The notes beneath the pieces were generated by a model. It was given only the letters and a program-made list of their open reading frames with translations, searched no databases and was not told the origin of the DNA. A DNA stretch of 64,000 bases, from contig NEEC01000008.1 of NCBI GenBank assembly GCA_002189035.1, positions 1,550,001 through 1,614,000 of the forward strand, given 5' to 3'. Within the stretch, counting starts at the first letter, position 1. Each line of letters starts with the position of its first letter. The DNA is from Utricularia gibba. Its lineage: Eukaryota > Streptophyta > Magnoliopsida > Lamiales > Lentibulariaceae. The translations under genes and the position numbers were made by a program. This document shows, one piece after another, positions 11,492-22,980 of the stretch.

Positions 11492-14400
11492 ATGGGCCAA
11501 TTTCAGCCCGATCGGCGGTTTGAAGCGACCGTTGGCGACGTGCGAGGGAGTGTCTATGGAGGCCGGCGGAAGTACTCATGTAAAACGGCGAGTGAAACGC
11601 TTGAATGGATTGATGCGATCGTGAGGTTTCTCAAGTCTTACAGATTCTTCTTGGATGCTCACGTTGTTAATTTCTTCAAGGTAATTTGTCGCCGTTTCTG
11701 TTTAGAGTAGAGTACGTAGTTGAAGATCGTGGAAATTCGGTTTCATTTTACAGGATAGACTGTGGGAGGAGGTTGATGAAGAATGGATGGATTGTTTGCG
11801 GAGAGAGCCAATGGAGTCACTACTGCAAATTCCATCTGGAGTTGTTCAGGTGCTGTTTGTCTCAATGGCTAACGTTTGATTTGTTGTCGAGGAAGATGCA
11901 ATGTGTTATTCAAAACGGTTCCTGTATTTTTTATGCCAGGATCATTGGCCAGCTTCGCTTAAGAGATATGCCCACACGTTGGAATCGCTGTCATTTTCCA
12001 GATTCCAAGTTGATTTAGAGAAGGCATTTCTCACTTTAGCTACGGCGTAGATGATTTTAATCTTTCACCTTATTTTTTCAATGCTTCCTTCCTACTTTAT
12101 TTTCATGGGGATATTCAGCGTGCTGTCTTGAGATTATTTCTTCAGTGTGATAGAAAAGGGATAACTCGTAGTCGGAGAAGGACTGATGTTTTTAATTTTG
12201 TATCTTTTCTTGCTCATTACAGGTTTTTCAAGGCCTTAGGATAGAGAGCCTGAACAATGTCATATCCCAGGGAATGAATAGGAAGAAAAGACATGAAGTA
12301 TACATTTACTTCTACTTTTCCCTTTGTTTTTTGGTTACTATTCGTATCATTTAAAGCTATATTTTTATGAATGTACTTCTATATGTACCGATACATGAGT
12401 AAGGGGACTGCTTCTGAGTTCTTAGGTAGATGTATTCTTTTGTCATTACTTGCGTCTAAAAGTTCGCAGAGGTTTTTAGTTGATTTTGGAATCCATAAAA
12501 AACCAGACGGAAGAATCCTACTCAATTTTACATGTTTCTTGTAGTATGACATCCAATATTTTTAAGTAATAAATCATCAATATTTATATTATTTTAATTT
12601 GTCTCGATGTTTTTTTGAGCAGGTGGAATCCCTTGCTGGTGTAATTTCTTCCATTGCCCAGGAAGTTGGAGCCAAGACTATTGTGGATGTTGGCTCAGGT
12701 CAGGTGTGACTCCCTTAGTTTTTCACTGCCATCGATTGGAATCCATTTCTTTTCTGACAATTTAGATTTTTGTTGGTCTTATTGCAGGGCTATTTGGCAC
12801 AAGTCCTTTCATTTGAACATGATCTTTCTGTTGTGGCAATTGATGCTTCTTTTCATCATGGAACCATTACTACGTCACGTGCCCAGCGGATACTAAAGCA
12901 CTATGTTTCTAGGAAAAGAAAATTGGGGTACAATTATTAGGACCTTTCATTTAGTTCCCGAGATGCTGTTATCTTGTTGCACTTGCGGCTTTTCATGAGT
13001 GCCCTTTTCCACTAAATTTGTAAGGGTATTATAGTGATCTCCTTGCTGTAATTATATGTTTATGCAGAGCTGTAGTATTTGAGTCAAAGATTCTTTTGTA
13101 CTGGTTAGATTAATAGTGTACTCATTATCTATTACACTCATGTGCGATATGCGCTCACTCAACAGATTAGGGAACAAGTGTTTCAGCACTCCAAGAACTG
13201 TCACCTGCCAAGTGCTGTCAACGAACAGTTTGAAGGATGTATTAAACAACAGACTGCCAACTGATGGTTCTAATAAGTCAGTAATTCTGAGAGAAGACTG
13301 TGATATAGGATCTCCTCAAGAATTTGGATCTCCAATGAAAACCGGTGAAAAGCCCTTTTTGGTTCTCGCTGGGCTTCATGCATGTGGTGATCTTTCGGTA
13401 ACCATGCTCAGGTGAAAATCTTCTTGCAATATACCAATTGCATATTCGCTTGGTGTTTTCAGTACTTTGTTACTTGTTATCCCACCTTGTTTCTAATAGA
13501 GGACCTGATCAGCATTTCTATGTTTTTTTTGTTCACATGCCTCTGTATAGTTGGTCCCCTTGATAAGCTTTTGAGTTCCATTGAACTATGCTTCCTTTTT
13601 TATTCTTCTGAGTTTGGCGGTTGATGTTAATTCTTACATGTAGGACATTTGTCGAGTGTGAAAAAGTCAAAGCAGTAGTTAGCATTGGTTGTTGCTATAA
13701 CTTGTTATCTGAGGAGGGAGGCCCTAATGATGTTGAGAAACAATGTGGTTTTCCAGTGAGCACAGGTGCTATACCCATCTGTTCTAAGTTAGGTAAAAAT
13801 GCCCGAGATCTTGCTTGTCAGGTATTTTCTATGTTCCGCTGATGGTTTTTGGATTCTCTCTTTCCTTAGAGGCGCCAAAACCTGCATGTTTTGGCATCTT
13901 GTTACAATGCAGATGTGTGAGGGAAAACTGTGTGATCTTTATCTAGTTGATATAGACCTTTTAGGTTATCTCATGGTGATGCATGCAGTTGTAGTTCCTC
14001 CTCGCTGGTCCCTGGTGCACTTCTTTATCTCAAATTACAGATTGAAATTTGTTTACTTTGTCAGAGTGCAGAAAGATGGAGAATCTTGGGAGAAGCAGTG
14101 GGCCATTGCAATTTTCAACTTCACGCATTTCGTGCTGCATTTCAAATGGTTAGCTCTATCCATTATATTTTATTTACTCTCAGAAGAACTAACTGGTAAT
14201 ATCTCCAACTGAAGGTTCTCCTAAGGCATTACCCGGAAATCATTCAAAACATGCCTGCAATAGGGCGTCAAGGGAAGGCCTTGCGTCGCCATCATCAACA
14301 AAGCATGCTGGAGTGTAGCAGGCGTAATGCCGAATCTTCATTTATTGATTCAGAAGGTCAGAAGACTTGCTGCTTCTTACCTTTAATTATGCTGCTTTTT

Positions 14401-14964
14401 TCATGCCGAGACAAAAAGTTGAATCGAATACGAAAAATTGATTTAGAATAAGCAGCAAATGAACAAGATGAGTTTCAGTTCGATAACTATGAGTTTTCAT
14501 GCCATTCCATTGGTATCTCCTTGCAGGTTCTGTAGGTGATGCAAATCCCCTGACTAGCGAACCTCCGAATCTGTCTAAATCTGTTGATACATATTCCACT
14601 TTTGCTGACTTCTGCAAGTCAGGGCTCGCGAAGCTTAACCTCCATGAATCACATGTTGACTACTCTGGGATTTGGAAAGAAGCAGAAGAATATTCCGTAA
14701 GCGTTTTGTCGGTGTTTTGACTGTTGGTAAGCAGCATTGTATGTATTCTTCCAACATTGATTTGAGTTTTGTCTGCAGGATCTGATAGGACCTTACTGGA
14801 CACTTCGCGCTGCTCTCGGCCCTGTACTAGAAACACTTTTGCTGCTGGACAGATTACTGTTTCTCCAGGAGCAAGGGGCTGCTATCACGCACGCGGAATT
14901 GGTACCTTTATTTGATCCTGCATTATCCCCACGAAACATAGCTTTAATTGCTAAAAAGCAATGA
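11492..14964 (+). CDS. METTL25: Methyltransferase-like protein 25 (METTL25) homologue
   Basis: Predicted SAM-dependent methyltransferase of the METTL25/RRNAD1-like family, about 556 residues. Exons: 11492-11680, 11754-11849, 11940-12023, 12223-12297, 12623-12703, 12788-12927, 13166-13411, 13644-13821, 14065-14148, 14215-14356, 14527-14696, 14779-14964; phases agree throughout. SAM-binding motif I is KTIVDVGSGQGYLAQVLSFE, with VVAIDAS as the acidic strand 2 region. Further conserved blocks are FLVLAGLHACGDLSVTMLR, AVVSIGCCYNLLSEE (a CCYN motif typical of the family), the HAFRAAFQ region and a C-terminal LRAALGPVLETLLLLDR. Intron 3 has no usable GT donor: the fit is AAG|GC...AG. The N-terminus is uncertain: ATG 11492 is in frame, but an ATG at 11556 in another frame looks like the natural start. 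Substrate in plants is unknown to me. It lies tail-to-tail with PEX5. Confidence 0.88.
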
Positions 14965-15399
14965 CCTGTTCATTATTACGTTGTTTTTGCATTCTTTTGC
15001 ATTTCCATTAATCGAAGATTGCCCTGTTGTCACATTCATGATAGTGAATACTATTTTGCAACCACTTGAATACAATATATGAAAGACTACACGATGATGG
15101 TTGTCTCAAAAGCATGCACTGCAGAATTTTTTAAATCCCTTTCGACAATAAATGAGTCTTGTAAAGTCAAAAATCCTCTGAACAAATGCAGAATCATGAC
15201 CTGGCTCAGTGTACCTCCGGTTTATTTTTTTTCAAACTTACAGGAAGTGTCATGTGTCATGGTCTGCTTTCTTGTGTAGACGTGCAGCTTCATGCCCCAG
15301 GCTAATTCAGACATGAGGATATGAACTGCCCATTCGGTGCAGGATTCAAGGCTTCCCATTTTGGTCTAGGGACCTAAAATCGACTGGTGTCCCTGATCC
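14965..15399. other. Convergent intergenic space, METTL25/PEX5
   Basis: 435 bp between the two stop codons must hold both 3' UTRs. No other feature is seen; a short ORF at 15079-15279 has no family signal. Confidence 0.6.
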
Positions 15400-18300
15400 T
15401 CACAGAGGGAACTCTTTCTGTAGAATATCCACATTCCTCGCGTCGCACGCTTCGATCATATCGTTCCGTGATGCACAGCTAGGAGGATAAAGTGTTGCAT
15501 ATTAAGCACATGGATGATGATAGATGATGATGATGATCTTACCTCAGGGAGATTCTTAGATATTGCCAGGCGTTATCTGCCTTCGGATTCATTGCCAGTG
15601 CACGAACATAGTAACGAATCGAATCCTCGTACATGCCCTGACCATAAGGGCAACGCATCAGGAGCACAAACTAGAGAATTATGTAAGAAAGCAATAAAAG
15701 GGAGGCGAGTGACTTCTAGAGATCAAGAATCCAAAGGTCCAATCCATATATACATGTAATGTGTGTGTGGGATCATGTACTTGTTAGGATCTCCATATCA
15801 TCCAACTCTTGTTCATGATTTTTTACCTGATTGGCGTAGCTGATGCCCATGTTTGCCCATGCTCTCACGTAGTTGGGCTTCAAGTCTAAAGCCTAAAAAA
15901 CCAAGATGAATAAAAACATTGAACAGTCTCAGATTTCATCGGGCATTCATATAATTGTTTTGGAGGAGGGCAAGTTCATTTCTTCAACCTGTTGATACGC
16001 AAATATTGCATCGGCACTCTGCACGCTATTAGCTTGGGTTGCACCGAGCTTGTTCCAGAGAGAGTAGTCTTGGGGTTTCAGTTTCAAGGCTGTTTGGAAA
16101 GCGCCAATTGCTTTGTCATACTCCCTGGAGAGACTGTACAGCACCCCAAGCACTACATGCACGTCAGCATCACCCGGAGACAATTTAGCCGCATCCTTGA
16201 ACAAACCAGCCACCTATGCCAGTATAGAAACAGTCCCGTATGATTTTTTTTTTTTTTACTTAGTAAACAGCAGCTCATCATCAATATCAATGCACGGCAA
16301 AACGAATCACATACACATGAATTCAGCCCTGCAGTTGGAAAGGGACTTACATCAGCATGATAGAGATTCTCAGGCTGCTGAGGAGGGGGAATAGACCCAT
16401 ACTTGGGATGATGGCACAGCCAACTGTATAGGTACTTAAGTGCAGCTGCTTGTTCCGATTCTATGAAATTTAAGCGAAACTGGGTATCATTTCCCATTGA
16501 AAGGATATTGTTGTCATACGTATCGTGAAATGGGCCTTGACTAACCATTTGTGTAACTCACTCCAAGAGCAAGAAGAACTTCCAAGTTAGTCGGATCGGC
16601 TTCATGGGCCTTCATCATGGCAGCAATTGCCTGAGAAAGAAAAATCACCTGATAAGTTAAATACATTATACAACCATTGAAGTTGAAGTTTACAATAATT
16701 CAGGGTAATGGAGTCCAGCATAATGTTACTACGAATAATGTTATCACCTGATAAGTTACTACGAATAATGTTACTAGAATGCAATACAGAAATGTAATTC
16801 TAGTCAGTGAAAAAACTTCCAGGATTAGAGATATAGAACGTGTTTCAACCTGTTGATCATCATCGTTCTCAGCATGCGCTATACCAAGTAACCTCCACCC
16901 CTCAGCATTGTCAGGGTTCTTGAGAACCTCAGCTTCAAGAGCAAGAACTGCTTCACTTAATAGTCCTTTGCGGAAAAGTTCTTGCCCTTCCATCAAAGGA
17001 TTTGGATGTCCAACGTATGGATTTAAATCAGAGAAAACATATACACCCCTTGATGCTTCCGAATTCCTCTTCATTGCAGCCATCTCATGTAAGTACCTGA
17101 AGACCAGGATTCAAAGACTTAAACATGCATCAAGTGGAACACGAATGAATGGTTAAAGAAACAAATTGTTTCATTACAGGTTTCCTGCCACATGATCATG
17201 ATTATTATACACAAACTAGACAGTGCAGACTATTGTTTACGTAATTGCTATTTGTCAATTCCCATGCTCATTCAATAATGAAATGACATGTTTTCTCCTA
17301 CCGCCATTCCTGGTTAAGAAAAATAAACTCTTAACTCTCTTGTGCCTTGTACGTGACACACACACTGAACCTGGACGTGGAAACTAATACTACATAATCA
17401 CAACTAGTCATGTGGTCCGTTTCTAGGTTATTTGTGAACTTACTCGTCATATCCATTTGCCCAATTCTCCGTGGAGGAATCACCCAAAGTTCCATTAGCA
17501 ATCTGATGCTGAAATTCTTCAGACCAATCATCGACATTTAAGTTGGAAAATTCCTTAACCCAGTCATCCTCTAACTGGCCATGCCCTCCGTGCTCAGTGG
17601 CAAATTCACTGGCCCAATCCTGGGGCCTATGATGGAGCTGAAAGTAGTACTGTCTTAGAGAAAGAGCACTTGAAAACATGAATTCGTTTTAGCTTAATCT
17701 AATAGGAAAAAATATGCTGTTAGTTAAAAATAAAATACATGGATAAGAATTTTTGGCTATGAACGATGAACTGAAGGAAAAATTAACTTGTTGTATATTT
17801 TGTTACCAAATGCGAACTCGCTTGCTCTGAAGCAAATTGATCAGCCCATGAATGACCACCACTATAATGCTTCTCATACTCATCTGCCCAGTTCCCAGGT
17901 CCAGACACTGCACCTTGCTTAAGCTGATTATCCTCAACAGTGATTTCACCCCGGCTCATCTTTGATACAAACTGTAGGAACTTTGAATTCTATTTGCAAA
18001 GACAGATATATAAGCGTGTTTTCAAAAGAATGAACTAATGAATAAAATATGCTAATTGATTACATATGTTCTTCCCAGACAAGAACAGACCAAATGAAGA
18101 GCTTTATGTGGTGGAAGGATAATATGCACTGGCTATATGACTCGGAAATATATATTCAAGGATAATTATCAATGAAGAAATTATGGAATTGAAGCTTACC
18201 TGAAACTTGGGATCACTATTTTGAGCTAATGTCTGAGCTAGGACACGAGAGTGCTCTACCACATTTGGCTGGGCTAAATTTGAAATTCCCATTCTTTGAA

Positions 18301-20370
18301 CTGAGGAAAGTTGGGATTGTTCCTAAAAGTTTCCGTAAGGAAGAAATTTCCAATACATCATTGTCATGAACTCAGTCATAAGGTAGTTCCCTCTATCTAG
18401 GAAAAATTGGTGTAACATTCAACAAGAAAATATTTACTACAAAATAATTTCCTTACATGCTCAAATTCAGATGCCCATCCGTTTGTACCATGCTGAAGTT
18501 CAAATGACTGGACCCAATTATTTGGATCCTCATGAGGTCTTCTGTGTTGCGTGAACTCAGAAACCCAACTATTTGCTCCGTTAGGTCCTCGAGCCAAACC
18601 TTGGGACTCTTTCCAATATTCCTCTAACTCTGGAAATCTTCCAGGAATCGAACCTCTACCCTGAATGTTGTTGTCGATATCCAAGGAGGACAATAGCGCA
18701 TTGACCTGAAATTACAAAAGGACAACATTACCTGCACTGCACAAAGGAATGGCAAGCAGATAAATAAACAAGCCATCAAAGCTAGAGGAATAGGCTAAAG
18801 AGAAAAAAAAAGACAACAAATAGCAATACCAAGACTGAAGTGAGATTTTTATGTACTAGTTACTGGCATATGCAATGATGGGTAATCATGTATGGGTTAC
18901 ATATGCAGGCGTATAAGCAGAACCTGTGAATGAATAAATTCTTCGCTTTTATCTGCAAATACATGGCGAGCCATGATGCTGCTGCGATCACGTATGCACT
19001 TCTTGTCACTGTCAGACAACCCTAAAGCTGGTAGTGAAGTAGGCCGAAATGGCATACCGCTATGGGTGCTATGAAGAAATGACTGCAAAAAATCTGATAA
19101 CACCCTTTGTGGTGGCCCTGCGTGATATTATGATATTAGACTATCATGAAATAGTAAAAAACGCTTTTGAGAGAAATGAGATGTCAATTCGCCAAGTTAA
19201 ACACATTGAGCAATTAGATGCCCACAAGGTTCGAGGGTAGTTTATCAAACTACTTGGCACATAATATTAACGTTAGTTTTGATGTTTAAGGAAAGGGAAG
19301 GTAGAAATGCTGATCAATAGAGCACAACGACAATTCAGACGAGATGGGAAGTCAATGGCTTTGAGATCATGAATTACCATCAAAACCTTGTTGAAGGCGA
19401 TGCTGAGAAAAGTTGTCAAGACCATCCGTGATATGATATGGTGGAAATTGAGACGTCTGAATCTCATTCCAAGCATCCGAAAACCCAGTTTGATCCACAG
19501 AGTGGAAGCCTTTGAGAAATGCAGAACCCTAACAGAAAAAGAAGTCCAGCATCAGCATGGAAATTTACAAAGTAACAAATATCACCAAACAATAAATGCC
19601 TACCTGGGCATTTGGAAGTTGTGTTTGTTCATGTTCTAAGCCAGGGAGGGCTGCAAAAGGCTCTTGCTCACCCACAAATAAGTTTCCATCGGTTCTTGTA
19701 GTTGTCGCTGTTGGTATCTCTCGAAGCCTTTCCTGGTTGAAAAAAGACAAAGCTTCAGTCACATATAAACGAGAGAAAAATCATAATAAAACTTTCTACA
19801 GCTGCTTTACAATATCCAGCAATATGACACATCGAGAGAAAGAACATAATGAGAACTTATGCATAGGCATATCCCAAATTGCTGATATGGATGTCTCACC
19901 CTAACATTATAAATGTCAGTTTGCCGGTAACAATTTCGGGCTATATGATCTCTCAGGGAGGATGAATAGTCCCCAGAGGAAAAACTTAGTCTCCATACAT
20001 AACCCCTCAAATGCCATTTTACAAAATCATTTCTTCACAATTCACAAAAAGATGTGGGCTCATGGAACACAGCAACAGCGAAACCCAAAAACTATTACCA
20101 CCATGTCCGCAAGAATTAGATAAGTAAACCGAAAAATCAAAGACATCCATAACTCATCTTGCACACAGGCTGAATCCCCAAGTCCCAAAACGGCGAAAAA
20201 AAAAAATCAAAAAACAAAAACAACAAGCCACCCGGAACTCATGGCACAACCTGTGTCTTGGAGGAGGAACCAATAAGAGAGTTTACGAAGGCACCCAGGG
20301 GATTCGATGATGATGAGGTACCCGGAACCGCGCAGGCGGCACCCCCCGTTACCAGGTCTCGCATCGCCAT
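15400..20370 (-). CDS. PEX5: PEX5, peroxisomal targeting signal 1 receptor
   Basis: Cytosolic shuttling receptor that binds C-terminal PTS1 tripeptides and docks at the peroxisome membrane. Fifteen exons, 746 residues: 20251-20370, 19604-19732, 19387-19528, 18924-19117, 18705-18457, 18322-18200, 17989-17807, 17637-17444, 17096-16850, 16630-16546, 16460-16351, 16213-15989, 15892-15827, 15637-15543, 15478-15400; all phases join. The N-terminus (MAMRDLVTGGAACAVPG) contains the conserved Cys used for export ubiquitination. The middle holds nine WxxxF/Y pentapeptides for PEX14/PEX13 (WVSEF, WVQSF, WASEF, WADEY, WADQF, WASEF, WVKEF, WSEEF, WANGY). TPR repeats begin near NPYVGHPNPLMEGQELFRKG and include AEGWRLLGIAHAENDDDQQ, LWNKLGATQANS and RAWANMGISYANQ. 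The end, LQKEFPL, matches plant PEX5. Arabidopsis PEX5 is 728 residues, so this is full length. Confidence 0.97.
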
Positions 20371-22980
20371 CTTCAATCGAACAAGCACCACTCACAGCCC
20401 TTCTCCTCCAGTTCTTCCACAACCTTACGAATTCACGATCATCTCTTTCCAAAAGGAAGTCGCATCACACTTCTTGAGAATTGTGTAGGATATGATTTTT
20501 GATGGCCGCCATCTGTAATTTTCCGGAGTTCCTTCCTGCCTTCGACCATGTCACCAATCCCTAAAAGGATAAATTATTTGAAAGAATAATTAAATAATTT
20601 CCTTTTATAGGATAATTTTTAATCACTAAAAAAATGGATTTTAAAAACTAATAAATAAATCCATATCTTTTTTTAAAAAATAAACATTACAAATCAAGAA
20701 GATTACATCTACCTAACCCAATAGCCATGCCTCATAATTCTTTCTTTCTTTTCAAATTCCAAAGCATTTAGCCTATTATTAACGACTCATATGAAGAATA
20801 AATGACAATTAATGACTAGAAAAATAAAAAAAATTAAAGTCTAATTTGGTAGAGTATATAATCTTAGTTTTTTTTTAAGATAAGAGGTATGTTCTGTAAT
20901 TGGAAGTTATGATTTATATTATATAGAATAAAATAAGTTGTAAGAATGATTTTGTGAGATAGTATAAATTATATGTTATAAATTTTAATATATTAAATTA
21001 TTATACAAATTAATATTATGATATGAATATATTTTTAGATTAGATACAAATTGAAAAAATAGTTATTATTTAATTAATCTCTCATTTAATCATTATAAAA
21101 GACTTAAAAATAAATAATTTATCAATTTAATTACAAAATCTGAATTTCTGATTTTTATTAAAAATGGTTAAAAATTAAAATTTTAAAAAATGAAAGAAAA
21201 TCAATTTAAAAATTATATACACATAACACATCCAAGATAGCTTGATTAATTGTTTGATAGATAATTGTACATAAAGCATGGTACAAGTGGAGACCATTAA
21301 ACGCAAGTTTAGTTGGTGTGGAAACTTGGGGATTTATTTATAAAATAATAATAATAAATTACATTGGATAGAAAATGATGACGTGGAATAAGAAAAAAAA
21401 ATTAAAAAATGAAATACCTGAAATAATAAAGCGGTTGTGTGTGGAGCATGCTTCGTCACGCGGCCTTTCCTATGGCTTGCCTGCCTGTATTTATAACCCT
21501 TTGACCGACATATGTTTTAACCCATGGGAAATGGGCCACCGCTGATTATAATTTATTATAAATTCAAAATTATTTTTTGATAAATACTTCCAATAAAATA
21601 GAAGCTAGAGTTTGCAGCTTATTATTTTATAATAAAAAAATATTTGAAAAAATGTACCGAATAATCAATTCCATACCGCAAGTGAAGGGGGGCGGATCGA
21701 GGCCACACAGTGAAAGGGGAGATGCATACGGGTGTGGGGTGCCCATCTGGCTGCAGCCACTGCAGGCTTCAAAGAAACCGTACTTTCCACTGTTCACAGC
21801 TATCCCTTCACTTCCTCTTCGTATTTTCATCTTGGTTTCAGTAATGTGGAAGAGGGATCGGTGCCCAGGCCACCATCATCGTCCCAAGAGTGTTTTTTTA
21901 ATCATTTAATGCAGGGAAAGGCGGGGGCCGTTGGATCTGAGATGCATCATCGTCATCTTGGAGAGATATATATAGCAAATGACAGAAGGGAAGGACCCAT
22001 GCTTTTGTCTGGTAGCGTGGATGGGTGGAGCGTCGCGTCGTCAGTGCAGTTTTTTGCTTGTGGCGTTGAAAGTCCGATGGGGAGGGAAGGGGTAAAACCG
22101 ACCTTTGGGAAGCACCATGATGAGTCATGACGACGACGATAGGCCAGTGGGAAACCAATGAATGCTTAAATATATTTTAAAGAAAAAGTAGAAAACAATC
22201 CACCACCGTAACAGTAGTACTCTACTCACCTTTTTGTGTGTCTCCCTTTTTTTGCTTCCTCTCTCTGGTTTCAAAGTTTCAAGTTTGATTCCGAGGCCGA
22301 GTGGAGTTAGATCAAATCGCCTCCTGGTTAGATTGAGTGGTGGAGAAGACAAGTTTTTCATGCCCACATTTTATTTGGTTTCTTACTTCTTCCGAGTACG
22401 TCCCCCTTGTGAGCCTATTGGAGCGTTTGAGTCGTGGGTCTGCTTTACTTCTGGCTTCTGGGTTATTTAGTGAGCTGGTTTCTTGATATCTGTGGGGATG
22501 GAGATGGCTACCTTTCTGTGTAAAGTGTGCTTCTTTTTTGTCAAATCCGTGAAGTGAAGAAACTTGCTGTTTGACAATGGGTTTCTTTCTTTCTATTTTC
22601 ATCTTACGCTACTGTTCATCCAGCCTGACCTGAGATTTGTTTTCTTTTTGAAAAATGAATCTCTTTTCACCATCTTTTGATCCTTGTTTTGAATGCTTGT
22701 AGTTGAAAGTTCGCAATCTCTCCACGGTTCCTTTGATGCTCTTCGTATTCTTGTTTGTTAGCCCACATAAAATAACGTTCTGGGGAGGGTGCTTTCCCAG
22801 CTTTACTACTGTCTCTGCTTCATCTCCTTCAATTAACCCACTGGGATGACATAAAATAACGTTGTTTGAGGGGTAAAATTTCATTCTTTGTTCTAACATA
22901 CTTTTTCTTCTTCTTTTCCCTCCAGGACCTCGGAGGAAGAAATTGTGTTAGATCGTGAAGGACCCAGATTCAATCCGCAG
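20371..22980. other. Divergent intergenic region, PEX5 / zinc-finger gene
   Basis: 20371-20560 is the likely PEX5 promoter and leader. 20570-21420 is very AT-rich without genes. 22200-22980 has pyrimidine-rich leader-like sequence that may be a 5' UTR (with introns) of the downstream plus-strand gene. ORFs here carry no recognised motif. Confidence 0.5.
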
